64,000 nucleotides of DNA from Saccopteryx bilineata. Lineage: Eukaryota > Chordata > Mammalia > Chiroptera > Emballonuridae. Positions 1-11,800 of this stretch are shown here, piece after piece. The stretch covers positions 298,460,349 to 298,524,348 of the forward strand of contig NC_089493.1 in the NCBI RefSeq assembly GCF_036850765.1. Reading direction: 5' to 3'. A model generated the notes under the pieces. That model was not told the DNA's origin. It saw only the letters and a list, made by a program, of their open reading frames with translations, and did not search any database. How positions within the stretch are numbered: the first letter of the stretch is position 1; each line of letters starts with the position of its first letter. Both the position numbers and the translations under genes were made by a program.

Positions 1-120
1 CCCCCTGGTGGGCAGAGCGTCGCCCCTGGTGGGCGTGCCGGGTGGATCCCGGTCAGGCACATGCAGGAGTCTGTCTGTCTCTCCCCGTTTCCAGCTTCAG
101 AAAAATACAAAAAAAAAAAA
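1..120 (+). repeat. tRNA-derived SINE (type B), 3' part
   Basis: This is the 3' end of the GC-rich SINE subtype that recurs through the window, here called type B (head GCCCTGGCCGGTTGGCTCAG, body with ATTGGAGCAAAGATGGC and CTTCAGAAAAATAC). It is cut by the window edge and ends in a poly(A) run near 107-124. Confidence 0.85.
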
Positions 121-263
121 AAAAGGAAGGAAGAGACAAGGCCATTATGGTTAGAAGGGGTGATGTAATTAATACACTCCTGTGGGGCCCTCTTAGTCAG
201 AGTGCTGTCTCTGAACAAGCAGCAGCCACCTCACCGGGAAGCTTCTAAAAGGTGCAGAACCTC

Positions 264-680
264 GCCTGACCAGGTGGTGGCGCAGTGGATAGAGCGTAGG
301 ACTGGGATGCGGAGGACCCAGGTTCGAGACCCTGAGGTTGCCAGCTAGAGCTCGGGCTCATCTGGTTTGTGCAAATCTCACCAGCTTGGACCCAAGGTCA
401 CTGGTTCGAGCAAGGGGTACCTCGGTCTGCTGAAGGCCCGCGGTCAAGGCACATATGAGAAAGCAATCAATGAACAACTAAGGTGTCCCAATGCGCAACG
501 AAAAACTAATGATTGATGCTTCTCATCTCTCTATTCCTGTCTGTCTGTCCCTGTCTATCCCTCTCTCTGACTCTCTGTCTCTGTAAAAATAAATAAATAA
601 AGATAACCATTATTAAAAAATAAAGATAACCACCATTAACAGTATAATGTACACTCCTTAATTTAAAAAAAAAAAAATTT
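264..680 (+). repeat. tRNA-derived SINE (type A), full length
   Basis: The head reads GCCTGACCAGGTGGTGGCGC with a GGTTCGAGACC B box, followed by the long body and a (AAAT)n/(A)n tail. A 17-base direct repeat beginning AAAAGGTG flanks it at 247-263 and 681-697 with one mismatch, which shows retroposition. This head and body are called type A below. Confidence 0.9.
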
Positions 681-1338
681 AAAAGGTGTAGAACCTCAGG
701 CCCACCAGACCGTCTACATCAGAATTTGCACCTCACAGCAATGGTCTCGGTAGGTAATGAACCAGGACACATAAGCTCCCGGGGTCATCATACTCTGAGG
801 ACAGTGTCAGCAGCTCAGCACAGCCACCTCACCACTGCGGAGCAGTGAATGCCATCTCCTTCCTTTTAGGAGAACGTCTCCCAGTGCCGCGGCCTGGAGT
901 AAGGACAGAGGACAGAGGACGGTGTTGGGGTATGAAGCCATGTTTTTGTTCCTACTGGCCTCTGGACCAGGGGTAACCCTCTGAGCCAAAAGGATCCAAC
1001 CAGTCTCTGCTGAGAACAGAGAGCGACATCCAGAAGGGCCAGTGAGGCTCTGCTCTTCTTCAAATGAGGAAGCTGTGAGGACCCAGGGGCCAGCGGCTAA
1101 GGGACAGTGATGAGCACTTTGGACACATATCCACAGGGAAGCAGAGAAAACCAGCCTTCAAGAGAGTGAGAAAGATGGCAGGTAACAGAACAGAGGCAGT
1201 TGTGTAGGATGAAAGAGACTCTGACTGACCTTTGTCCCTGGTTCCTGGAAAAGAGACTCTTAAGTCCTTGGAGGGGCTGTCATTCGTGAGCCCCCCCACC
1301 CCGATCACACCTGAGTTTATGCTGATAAGATGATAGGG

Positions 1339-1541
1339 GGCCTGGCCAGTTAGCTCAGTCAGTTAAGATTGTTGTCCTGAAACAAACAAGGTTGCAGGTT
1401 TGATCTGGGTCAGGGCACACCAGGAAACAACCAGTGAGTATATGACTGAGTGGAACCAAAAATGATGCTTCCCTTCCCCCTCCCCTCTCTCTTTCTTCCT
1501 CGCCCCTCTCTCTCCCTTCCTGTCTCAGTCTTTAAAAAAAA
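1339..1541 (+). repeat. VES-like SINE
   Basis: A short SINE with a GGCCTGGCCAGTTAGCTCAG head, a degenerate B box (GGTTTGATCTGGG) and a pyrimidine-rich tail ending in A9. It differs from types A and B and is probably older. Confidence 0.75.
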
Positions 1542-1544
1542 ATC

Positions 1545-1684
1545 CCTGGTCTGGTTTGTTGGTTGGATGGAGTGTCATCCCAGAGTGTGGAGGTTGCTGG
1601 TTCAATTCTCTGATCAGGGCACAAACAGGGGCAGCTCCATGTTCCTGCCTCCCTTTCTCTCTCTCCAAAAAAACCCAACAAAAA
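1545..1684 (+). repeat. VES-like SINE, diverged
   Basis: A diverged SINE with head CTGGTCTGGTTTGTTGG and a GGTTCAATTC B box. It ends in an A-rich tail whose last bases form the left target repeat of the next SINE. Confidence 0.6.
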
Positions 1685-1686
1685 CA

Positions 1687-2086
1687 GGCCCTGGCCGGTT
1701 GGCTCAGCGGTAGAGCGTTGGCCTGGCGTGCGGGGGACCCAGGTTCGATTCCTGGCCAGGGCACATAGGAGAAGCGCCCATTTGCTTCTCCACCCCCTCC
1801 CCCTCCTTCCTCTCTGTCTCTGTCTTCCCCTCCTGCAGCCAAGGCTCCACTGGAGCAAAGATGGCCTGAGCGCTGGGGATGGCTCCTTGGCCTCTGCCCC
1901 AGGTGCTAGAGTGGCTCTGGTTGCGGCAGAGCGACGCCCCGGAGGGGCAGAGCATCGCCCCCTGGTGGGCAGAGCGTTGCCCCTGGTGGGCATGCCGGGT
2001 GGATCCCGGTCAGGCGCATGCGGGAGTCTGTCTGACTGTTTCTTCCCCGTTTCCAGCTTCAGAAAATACAAAAAAAAAAAAAAAAA
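1687..2086 (+). repeat. tRNA-derived SINE (type B), full length
   Basis: A complete type B copy with A box TGGCTCAGCGG, B box GGTTCGATTCC and an A16 tail. CCAACAAAAACA occurs on both sides as the target duplication. Long open frames here on both strands are frames through the SINE, not genes. Confidence 0.92.
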
Positions 2087-3392
2087 CCAACAAAAACAAT
2101 GATACGGGATGGGGGTTGGTCACGAGAAAAAACCAACCACTGTATTTAGAGGGTTGGGGCCTTGAGCCAGGTGACATCAGCCTGAGTTCAAGGTGGGGGT
2201 AGGTGGTGGGAGACAGAGATAACGTTCAATCACCTGCCCAAGGAATCAGTGAATTATGTCTACATAGTGAAACTCCAGTAAATATTTTGGACACCAAAAC
2301 TCAGTGGAGCTTCCTAGTTGGTGGACACATGATGTGCTGGGAGGTGATGAACTGATTCCACCGGCAGAGGGCAGAGCAGCTCTGCGTTTAGGAAACCCCC
2401 CAACCTTATCCTGTGTGTGTGTCTCTTAATTTGGCTCGTCCTCATTTGTATCTTTCAAGTGTAAGTGTAGCATATTTCTGAGTTTTGTGAGTTGTTCTAG
2501 CAAATTATCAAAAGGGGGGGCGAGTCTCAGAGAAACCTTGGGTTTGTAGCCAGTTGGTCAGAAGTACAGATGACTTAGGGGTCCCCCAAGTTTGTGGCTG
2601 GTGTCTGATGTGAGAGCAGCCTCATTAAAGACCTTCCTCCTAACCAGTGGGACCGACACTAACCTGGGTGATGGGGCCAAGTGCTTGTCACTGGTTCACA
2701 TTTGTTATCTTGTCTGCTGGACATCTAGTCCTCCCTCTCCCAGGCTCAACAGTCCGAATTTTCTTTGTGAGAGCAGCCCTCCCCCACCAGCTCTCAGCTC
2801 CCACAGGCCTGGTGGGGTGGGCTCTGCTCCCTGGTTCCCAGGGTAGGCACTAGTCCCAACCCCATCAATTAGCATATTCCATATCCTGCTCAGGAGGGTT
2901 GGTTCAGGAAGAACAGATAACCCAACAGGGTAAACAAAACCTGCTGGAGAAGAGATGCCCCCGCTGCTGCATGGTTAAGCCAGATATAAGCTTGGGGCTG
3001 ACGCAGGGACTCTGTCACCACGTGGGGCGAGTTCCTGAGAACAGAACCCACTCTCTGGTGGGTCAGCTGCCCAAGCCCGTGTGGATTTGAGGGGCCATAG
3101 GAGGCCAAAGGTCATCTTGTGACATTCTGCTTAATGTGACCATCTCTGTGTTCTCAGGTCCTCCACTGGAAGAAACTGTATGTCCTTGGTGTCCACTGGC
3201 ATCTGTTTCTCATCATCATCCTCACCCACGATGACGACCGCATAGCTTCAATCACCTGCCAATAAAAGTGCTAACCCAGAAGAGAGGCGTCACTTACATC
3301 TCTTGCCTACTTTTTGTTTTGTTTTAAAACAAATTCACGGATAGACTACGATGTTATTCAGGACAACACCCTATACTGGTAAGTAGAGTGAC
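2087..3392. other. Intergenic stretch, no gene recognised
   Basis: No exon with family similarity was found. The 2590-3290 part has the composition and AATAAA ending (near 3263) of an old LTR, but I cannot assign a family. Confidence 0.4.
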
Positions 3393-3715
3393 TTTTTTTT
3401 TTTTTTTTTTTGTGACAGAGACAGAGAGAGACGGAGAGAGGGACAGACAGATCAGAAGGGAAAGAATGAGAAGCATCAATTCTTCATTGTGGCACCTTAG
3501 TTTCTCATTTGATTGCTTTCTCATATGTACCTTGACCGGGGGGCTACAGCAGACCGAATGGCCCCTTGCTCAAGCCAGTGACCCTGGGCTCAAGCTGGTG
3601 AGCCTTGCTCAAACCAGATGAGCCCACACTCAAGCTGGCAACCTTGGGGTTTTGAACCTGGGTCCTCCACGTCCCAGTCTGACACTCTATGCACAGCACT
3701 ACTGCCTGGTCAGGC
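3393..3715 (-). repeat. tRNA-derived SINE (type A)
   Basis: A minus-strand copy: the poly(T) run at 3393 is its tail, and it ends in the complement of the GCCTGACCAGG head. Confidence 0.88.
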
Positions 3716-3761
3716 AGAGTGATCTTAATATTCCAAACAGGCAATTAAAGAGCAAGATATA

Positions 3762-4118
3762 GCCTGACCAGGCGGTGGCGCAGTGGATAGAGCATTGGAC
3801 TGGGATGCGGAAGACCCAGGTTCGAGACCTTGAGCTTGCCAGCTTGAGCGCGGGTTCATCTGGTTTGAGCAAAAAGCTCACCAGCTTGGACCCAAGGTCG
3901 CTGGCTCCAGCAAGGGGGTTACTCAGTCTGCTAAAGGCCCACGGTCAAGGCACATATGAGAAAGCAATCAATGAACAACTAAGATGTTGCAAAACGCAAT
4001 GAAAAACTAATGATTGATGCTTCTCATCTCTCTGCGTTCCTGTCTGTCCCTGTCTATTCCTCTCTCTGACTCACTCTCTGTCTCTGTAAAAAATAAATAA
4101 AATAAAATAAAATAAAAA
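3762..4118 (+). repeat. tRNA-derived SINE (type A)
   Basis: A full-length copy with head GCCTGACCAGGCGGTGGCGC, B box GGTTCGAGACC and a (AAAAT)n tail. Confidence 0.9.
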
Positions 4119-4233
4119 GTTTTTTAAAAAAAGCAAGATATATTCTGCTTACGCCTCCATCTCAGGAACAAAGTATCCCATACTCATGACAACCTCACTG
4201 ATATGAGAAAAGAAAGAATTAAAATGATGATGA

Positions 4234-4652
4234 GCCCTGGCCGGTTGGCTCAGCGGTAGAGCGTCGGCCTAGCGTGCGGAGGACCCGGGTTCGATTCCCG
4301 GCCAGGGCACACAGGAGAAGCGCCCATTTGCTTCTCCACCCCTCCGCCGCGCTTTCCTCTCTGTCTCTCTCTTCCCCTCCTGCAGCCAAGGCTCCATTGG
4401 AGCAAAGATGGCCCGGGCGCTGGGGATGGCTCTGTGGCCTCTGCCCCAGGCGCTAGAGTGGCTCTGGTCGCAACATGGCGACGCCCAGGATGGGCAGAGC
4501 ATCGCCCCCTGGTGGGCAGAGCATTGCCCCATGGTGGGCGTGCCGGGTGGATCCCGGTCGGGCGCATGCGGGAGTCTGTCTGACTGTCTCTCCCTGTTTC
4601 CAGTTTCAGAAAAATGAAAAAAAATTAAAATAAATAAAATAAAAAAATAAAT
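4234..4652 (+). repeat. tRNA-derived SINE (type B)
   Basis: A full-length copy of the sub-subfamily carrying CAACATGGCGACGCCCAGGA. AAAATGATGA at 4221-4230 and 4653-4662 is the target duplication. Confidence 0.92.
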
Positions 4653-4662
4653 AAAATGATGA

Positions 4663-5937
4663 GGCAAATACCATAAAAAGAAAAAATAGGGCAGGGAACA
4701 AACTGATTGGTTTAAATATGCAAAAGAAGCTACTGCTGGCAAAATGGAAAAGACCAAGGAATACTGCCTGTAATTTTATGAACCAGGGATATCATTTAGA
4801 GAGGCCTTTGACCAAACTTACGGTTATGGGTTTCAGTGGGTGGTAGTCTCCAAATTCCAGTGGCACAGCCTCCAGCCGGCATGTTGCAAATTCAGCCTTG
4901 TAGTTCCTATTCATGGAGTGCCTGGTAAACAGTAAAACCCAAAAACCAATTAGGTGATAGAAATACCTTACATTCTAAAACCTCGTTGTTGAGACTTCCT
5001 CAACGATGGAAGAGTTTACAGATGAACAGTAATTCTACTAAGACCAACCAGAAATGCTAAATAATAAAAAAAATTTTATAAATCAATTTGAAGGTATAAG
5101 GAGCTGCTCAAGACATACAAAACCTGTGATGTCAGATACCAGAACCAAGGGAAGTTCCCTGATGTGAAACCAGCTTCCCCCCACAGGGCACTTGTGTATT
5201 CTTGACATGGACAAGTGGAGCCAGGCAGAGGGCAGCTGCTAGGATGCAGAGCAGCCACAAGGAACGGGCTTGAAGGAATCTTACAGGACTGGAGAGAGAA
5301 ACGAGGGCTCAGAGCTATCAAGACTCTAGCCAGGGCTTGAAGGAAGAGCTTTCGAAAAGAAGAAAGTGCAGAGAAGGGAGAAATCAGACCTGGTTTCCCC
5401 ACAAAGTGTTTGTCAGTTAAGCTATGCAGCAAGATAAAGAAGCCAGCCAGAAAGAATGTGAAGAGCAGACTTTTCATCAGTCTTGTGAGGGTTGACAAGT
5501 GAGGACATTAGTGAGATAAACAATAAAGGGGAGACTGTCTCCACATTGAAGCAGAAAGAGAACAAAAACGGGAAGACGGAAGAGTGTAGAACACGGGTAT
5601 GAAGTGAAGGTCTACATCATACAGTTGGAACGCAACAGAGAAAGCGAGTGGGCAGAGCAGCTTTTACAGAAGAGGCTGAAGTTTCTCTCAGACTAAAGAA
5701 AGACATTCAGCTACAGATTCAAGAAACACCTGTGCCCCAAGTGAGCCTCAAAAACAAAACAGTACAACCATACCTAGAGTCTTCAGAGTAAAATAGCTAA
5801 AAACTAAAGAAACAAGGTTTCTTAAAAGAAAAAAAAATACATTCTTTTCAAAGGACAACAAGATTGGTATATCAGCACATCAATGGGAGCCAGGTGACAA
5901 ATGAACTGATACCTTTAAAAAGAAAATAACTGCCAGG
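4663..5937. other. Intergenic stretch, no gene recognised
   Basis: The longest frame, 140 codons on the minus strand at 5076-5498, has no recognisable domain and no splice or start context that would support it. Confidence 0.45.
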
Positions 5938-6010
5938 ATTGATACTTCTCATCCCTCTCCCTGTCTGTCTTCTGTCTTTCCCTGTCTGTCTGTCTCTCTC
6001 TTTTAAAAAA
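5938..6010 (+). repeat. SINE tail fragment
   Basis: Only the TGATACTTCTCATC...CTCTCTTTTAAA tail section of a type A SINE is present; it is 5' truncated. Confidence 0.6.
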
Positions 6011-6072
6011 AGTATTTGATAAGATATAACATCCATTTATAATTAAAACACTCAATAAAATAAGCATCGAGA

Positions 6073-6464
6073 GTCTGACCAGGGGGTGGCACAGTAGATT
6101 GAGCGTCGGACTGGGACACAGAGGACCCAGGTTGAAATCCCCAAGGTCGCTAGCTTGAGCGTGGGCTCATCTGGCTTGAGTACAGGGTCACCAGATTGAG
6201 CGTGTGGTCGCTGGCTTGAGCGTGAGATCATAGATCATGACTCCATGGTTGCTGGCTTGAGCCCAAAGGTCACTGGCTTGAAACCCAAGGTTGCTGGCTT
6301 GAGCAAGGGGTCACTCGCTCTGCTAGAACCCCCAGCCCCGTCAAGACACATATGAGAAAGCAGTCAATGAACAGTTGATAAGATGCCGCAATGAAGAATT
6401 GATGCTTCTAATCTCTCCCAGCCTGTTTGTCCCTCTCTTTCTAAAAAAAAAAAAAAAAAAAAAA
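6073..6464 (+). repeat. tRNA-derived SINE (type A), long variant
   Basis: The head is GTCTGACCAGGGGGTGGC. The body carries extra reiterated 'GCTGGCTTGAGC' units, making it longer than the other copies. It ends in a long A tract. Confidence 0.85.
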
Positions 6465-6666
6465 GGGAAAATACTCACCCTGAAGTCATGTCAAACCATT
6501 ATATTTTGATTTTTTTCTATCACTTTTTCTATTATCTTCTCCAATTTACTTTCTGCTCCTTGGTGTTTCCTGCAGTCCGAGATACTACAGCATTTTTTTC
6601 AGTGCCTGCATATTTGGTAAAGCGAACAGAGACCTCTAGTCTCAGTTTCACAAAAATCCTTTTCTT

Positions 6667-7056
6667 GGCCCTGGCCGGTTGGCTCGGTGGTAGAGCATCG
6701 GCCTGGCGTGCAGAAGTCCCGGGTTCGATTCCCAGCCAGGGCACACAGGAGAAGCGCCCATCTGCTTCTCCACCCCTCCCCCTCTCCTTCCTCTCTGTCT
6801 CTCTCTTCCCCTCCCGCAGCCGAGGCTCCATTGGAGCAAAGATGGCCCGGGCGCTGGGGATGGTTCCTTGGCCTCTGCCCCAGGCGCTAGAGTGGCTCTG
6901 GTTACAACAGAGCGACGCCCCGGAGGGGCAGAGCATCGCCCCCTGGTGGGCAGAGCATCGCCCCTGGTGGGCGTGCCGGGTGGATCCCGGTCAGGCGCAT
7001 GCTGGAGTCTGTCTGTTTCTCCCCGTTTCCAGCTTCAGAAAAATACAAAAAAAAAA
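6667..7056 (+). repeat. tRNA-derived SINE (type B)
   Basis: A full-length copy. AAAAATCCTTTTCTT lies on both sides (left at 6652-6666) as the target duplication. The 238-codon frame running through it is spurious. Confidence 0.92.
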
Positions 7057-7894
7057 AAAAATCCTTTTCTTTTTCCTGCTAACAGAACTGGTCAACAAAC
7101 CCCCACCCCAAAATCCCAGTCCCCAGAGATTCCTCTCTGGTTCCTTGGCAGTTGCCATAGAAAAAATGCGCACAACTCACACCTCCACTCCTGGCTGCAT
7201 CTAGTCCCAGGCTACTCCATGTACGGTTCCTTAATCTCTAGCAAAGGGAGTGTTGTAGTATCCCAGACTTACAGAATGAGAATCTGCTTTTTAGCAAAAT
7301 CCCAGGTTATTTGCACTAGATGTTGACAAGTCCCTATTTTTTAATTATTTATATCTGAGAATATGAATATGTAGAAATTCTATTACCAGTTACCAAATTT
7401 AACTCCTCATGCTGGAAAGCCAAAATCCACTAAATGCTTTTTGTCAGCTGTTTTAACTCGTCTGTGACTTTTTAAGTTATTAGTGACAATCAGACCACAT
7501 AGTTTGATCTCCCATAATCCCAAACTTCTGCTTCCACCAGTAAAATTTTTAAATGTAGAAATTCTGATTCCAAAGGGTGGCAGTTTTGGGGGTGCTGTTA
7601 CATGAAACAGAAAATATGATGCACAGTGTACTATATATTTATATTTCACACACTAGGCTAGGCCACAGTATATCAGAGATAAAAAAGTTTGTGAAAGGAG
7701 GGAGTCTGAGGAGACCTATGACAACACAGTGGGTCCTGACGAGCACACACCCCAGAAACCTCAATCCAGGATGGAAGGTCCAGCTGACAACAATTGAGTA
7801 AGGTCCCAACCACTGGGCTGAAAACCTCAGCACTCCTTGCAGGCTCTATGACTAAGTGGACTGCCTCATCCATGCTTTTATGTCCTCAGCTGAA

Positions 7895-8110
7895 AAGCAC
7901 GGTTATATGAGAGTTAAATGAGATGCTACATGTTAAGCACTTAGCATAGTGCCTGGCACAAAATAAAGGCTTGACAAGTGTCAAAAACCATGGCGGAAAT
8001 ATGTGTTCTCTGTGGGCCTCAGTTTCCTCATTCATTCTATAAATATTACTAAGCACCTACTATCTGCTAAGCTCCATGCTAGGCACTGGGGATGCAGTGA
8101 TAATTAAAAC
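7895..8110 (+). repeat. MIR/L2-type ancient repeats
   Basis: 'CACTTAGCATAGTGCCTGGCAC' is reminiscent of the MIR core, and 'CCTCAGTTTCCTC' followed by 'GCTAGGCACTGGGGATGCAG' resembles a second ancient MIR/L2 fragment. The assignment is from memory of the consensus. Confidence 0.6.
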
Positions 8111-8282
8111 TCAGTCCCTTTTGCTTAAAAGCAACAAGTCAGGTGGAGAAGCCAAATAATGACTAGGTGCTACAACAGAGAAAAACGTCTAGAGCAGCAC
8201 AGTGAGATGAGGAACTCTGGAGACCCCAGATCATGCTAAAAGGCTAATACCACCTGTTCGTAATTTATTTATTACTATTTTT

Positions 8283-8636
8283 CCCCCAAAGTTAGAAGCG
8301 AGAAGGCAGTCAGACTCCACACATGCACCCGCCCGGGATCCACCCGGCATGCCCACCAGGGGGCAATGCTCTGCCCATCTGGGGCGTTGCTCTGTTGCAA
8401 CCAGAGCCATTCTAGTGCCTGAGGCGGAAGCCATGGAGCCGTCCTCAACGCCCGGGGCCAACTTTGCTCCAATGGAGCCTTGGCTGCAGGAAGGGAAGGG
8501 AGAGACAGAGAGAAAGGAGAGGGGGAAGGGTGGAGAAGCAGATGGGCGCTTCTCCTGTGTGCCCTGGCTGGGAATCAAACCCGGGACTTCCACACACCGG
8601 GCTGACGCTCTACCGCTGAGCCAACCAGCCAAGGCC
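8283..8636 (-). repeat. tRNA-derived SINE (type B)
   Basis: A minus-strand copy ending in the complement of the GGCCTTGGCTGGTTGGCTCAG head at 8636. The 158-codon minus frame is its translation. Confidence 0.88.
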
Positions 8637-9369
8637 ACAGCCTGTTTGTAATTTAAAGTGAAAACAGCAATGGTAAAAACAGTAGGAGACAAAGATGAAA
8701 GTAGCATCTTCCTGAATTTTCTGATGACAACATTCTAGATAATTGAGGCCAAGTGTTTCTCCTGTTTTTGTGCTTAAGCTTTAATGATTCCATAAAAGCT
8801 GGTTCACACGACCAAGTAAAAGAAAACTTGGGTCTAGAAGAGCTCATCGGCATCCACTTTTGCTTCAGTATGTCCAAGCTTTGGAAGGAAGACACAGAAA
8901 TAAAGGGAATACAGGGAAGACAGCTGTGAAGCAGAAAACCAGAAGGTTGTATAGGCAGACCTCATTCTATTGTGTGTGGCTTCACTGTGCTTCATAGATG
9001 TTGCCTTATTTCTTTTTTCTTTCTTTTAAAAAAGAAAGCAAAACCCTCCACTAGTAAATTTTGATTACGGCTCACTCTATTGCATGGTTGGTCTGGAACC
9101 AAACCAGCAAACTATCCAAGGTTTGCCTCTGATTATTTCTAAGGTCTGGGGCTATATATCCTTGCCCTTGTTCATTCACTCATTTAAATGTAACCACATC
9201 ACATCATTTGGAAAGAAAGATCAGAAAGTAATCTTCCTTTCTGAGGCATAAGGGAGAGCTCAACCCCCAAATAATTCCACTATCACCATCACAACTCGCC
9301 TTTTTTGTGTACTCAGCACCCGCTAGGGCCTGAAGTTCCAATCACTACAGCCACAAAAGCTTGGCAACC

Positions 9370-9600
9370 TTCGCAGGAGCCCTTCCCTCCTACTTGATGA
9401 ACTCCTATACATGCCTCAAAGCCCACTTTTAGGCTCTGCCTCTCTGAAGTCTTCCCTGTGCCCGTAGGAGGGGCTGTACCCCATCAAAATGCCTTCTTTA
9501 GATATTCTTCTATTCTGTGAATGTTCTCCATTTAAACTGTCAGTTCCCTTAGGAGTCTGCGGGTTCTGCATCCCCAGCACTCAGCGCGGGGTCCTGCACA
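9370..9600 (-). repeat. L2-like ancient repeat
   Basis: The text 'CTCTGAAGTCTTCCCTG' and 'TGTCAGTTCCCTTAGGAG' has the character of an old L2 3' end. Recognised by eye only, so orientation and extent are uncertain. Confidence 0.4.
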
Positions 9601-9689
9601 GGGTAGGCCGAACGGCAGCGTTTTCACAGATGACAAAAAGCAAGCTCCCTCCAGATGGACTGAGGAGCTCAGGAACAAACAGTTCTCCC

Positions 9690-10850
9690 CGGTTGTGCGG
9701 ACCCGGAGCTGGGTCCGTCGTTCTTTGCATCCAGCGCCCCTGGGACCTGCACCAACTCGGCTGGGAAAGCGGAGAGCGGAGGCTGAGTTTCCTCCAAGGT
9801 TCGGAAACGATGGCGGGAACCCAGATTCCGCGGGCGCGGCCTCAGGGGCGCCTCTGGGCCAAGATAGCGTGGAGGTGGGCGGAGAGACCGGCAGCACCCA
9901 ACAGAGGAGCAGTGCACGCGCGCAAACACGCGCACACACACACACACACACACTCGCACTCGCAGAAACGCACACGGAGGCGGCGACAAGACAGGCAGCG
10001 ACAAACCCTCCCCAAGCCCGAGAGCGGCGCGCGGCTCACCAGGGAAATCCGGCCATCTTCGCAGTCACATGCCCGCTGAGGCGCTGGGTCCTTTCCGCCC
10101 ACTAGACCCCGCCCCGGCCGCCCGCCCTGGGAGGGCCGAGGAGCGCCCGCAGAGCCCGGGCGGCGGCTTCCGCAGCCGCCATGACGGCTACCGGGCGGGG
10201 CGGGGCGGGGCGGGCACAGGGCGGGCACGAAAAGGCGCGGGGCGGGGCGGAGGGAATGACGCGAGACGGGGCGGACAGGACGGAGCGAATGACGCGGGGC
10301 GGGGCCGGCGAAGGGCGGGAACGGCGCGGGGCGGAGCGAATGACGTGAGGCGGGGCGGACTGGGCGGGGCGGAAGGAGCGGGACGGGGACGACACGGGGC
10401 GGAGCGAATGACGCGGGGCGGGGACGGCAAGGGGAACGACAGCGAGGGGCGGGGCCGGCGAAGGGCGGGGACGGCGCGGGGCGGAGCGGAAGGAGCGGGG
10501 CGGAGACGGCACGAGGACGACACGGGGAGGGGCGGGCGGGGTGATTACGGCGCGGGGAGGGACAGCGAGGCGCGGGGAGGAGCGGGGACGACGTGGGGCG
10601 GGGCGGGGGCAGGGCGGGGCCAGCGAGGCGCGCGGACACAAGGTAAAGGAGAGGGAATAGGGATTGCAGACTGAGCCGAGAGTTTCTTACGGCAGACTTT
10701 CTGCGATGTGCAGCGGAGCGCGGGGAGAGGCAGGGACAGGCAGGGACAGCGAGGGGCGGGGACGGGGCGGGACAGGGCGGGGCACAAAGGGGCGCGGAAA
10801 GGGACGGCGAGGGGATGGGACAGCGCAGGGCGGAGCGGATGGCGCGGGGC
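9690..10850. promoter_or_regulatory. CpG island with tandem GC-box/TGACG units
   Basis: This stretch is extremely rich in G, C and CpG. From about 10190 to 10850 it is built of imperfect units combining GGGGCGGGGC (Sp/KLF-type GC boxes) with GCGAATGACG or GGACGGCGCGG. A (CA)n run lies at about 9937-9956. The island has promoter character, but I see no convincing first exon or splice donor linked to a gene on either strand. Frames of 180-265 codons on both strands are a by-product of the composition (few stop codons in G+C-only DNA). It could serve an unannotated transcript or be an expanded minisatellite. Confidence 0.6.
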
Positions 10851-11435
10851 AGGGTATTTCAAACTCATCTCCAAAATCAGGCATCCACGCCCCCTATGCA
10901 ACCCCTCCACGGTTGGGCAAAGTCCACCTGCCATTGTTCCAAGCCAAAGTATCCAGGTGCTGTCACCCCAACTGGACTCACACCCCTGTCACCAGGAACA
11001 CGGGCAGCACCCCCTTTATAGTAAATGTTTCCAGATCTGGAATCCCCGATGCCCTTAGGCCACCGTCCTCTCCCAGTCGGGCTGTCTCCCACTGCCCTGA
11101 AGCCCTCGGTCCCTTGGCCTCACAGCAGCCCCTGACACCCTGCCCTGGTGTACTAACACCTGGGGTGCACCCCCCCACTCACAAGCCTCAGTCTCCTTGT
11201 ATGCAACACTGCGCGCCCCCCACGACCAACCTGCCACCCCGAGGCTCAGAAACAGGCACCCAGTGCCAACTCACACGGAGGGGACTCTTCAACCATGACC
11301 AAGAGGTGGTCTACAGGCCTTGTCTCTCATCTGCCCGAGAAGCAAGTGCCTCAGACCTGAGGACGGCGGGGCCTGTCAGCAGAGAAGCAGGTCCCGGACC
11401 CCGGCCACCCCCATGAGCCTGGAATCTGGTCTCAC

Positions 11436-11489
11436 CTGTGTCTTCTGCCTTGTCCTCCCCATCTTTGTCCTCTCCCAAGGACAGGGCAT
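11436..11489 (-). pseudogene. FGFR3: FGFR3-like acid-box exon (fragment)
   Basis: Read on the minus strand, the 54-base segment is bounded by ...CTGCAG acceptor and CACAG|GTGAG donor dinucleotides and encodes an acidic run containing GEDKDGEDKAEDTG. FGF receptors have an acid box of this form between the first and second Ig domains, and FGFR3 is the closest by memory. It lies about 310 bases downstream of the Ig1-like exon in the right order and strand. The next expected exon (Ig2) was not found toward lower coordinates, so this looks like part of a partial FGFR3 copy rather than the working gene. Two lysines interrupt the usual acidic run. Confidence 0.6.
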
Positions 11490-11800
11490 CTGCAGGGCTG
11501 GAAAGAGGGGACATGGAGGAGAGCCCCCTCCTGGCACCCACAAAGGGGGTGTATGGAAGAGGGGCCATGCTCAGCACCCATACAAGTGGGAACGTGGAGG
11601 AGGACCCATGTCCAGCACCCACGTCCAAGCACGGTCAGCTCCTCCTTTCCTGTTTGTCTCTGGCCTGCCTAGGAGGCCCAGGATGGGGGGAATTGTCCCA
11701 CACACAGTGTCACTGGGAGGTGCCCTCCTCTCCACTTAGACTTAAGTGACCACTCAGATGCTCTGCCCTAGCCCCAGCCCCCCAGGATGCAGGCAGCCAC

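Noticed and set aside
1687..1770. tRNA gene calls at SINE heads
   Set aside because: The heads carry A and B boxes but continue into SINE bodies with poly(A) tails and target duplications, so they are SINEs, not tRNA genes.
6488..7204. A 238-codon plus-strand frame
   Set aside because: Most of it translates a type B SINE.
9842..10674. Long overlapping frames on both strands (up to 265 codons) in the first CpG island
   Set aside because: The repeats of G and C leave few stop codons in any frame. The products are low-complexity Arg/Gly or Pro/Arg strings without a domain.
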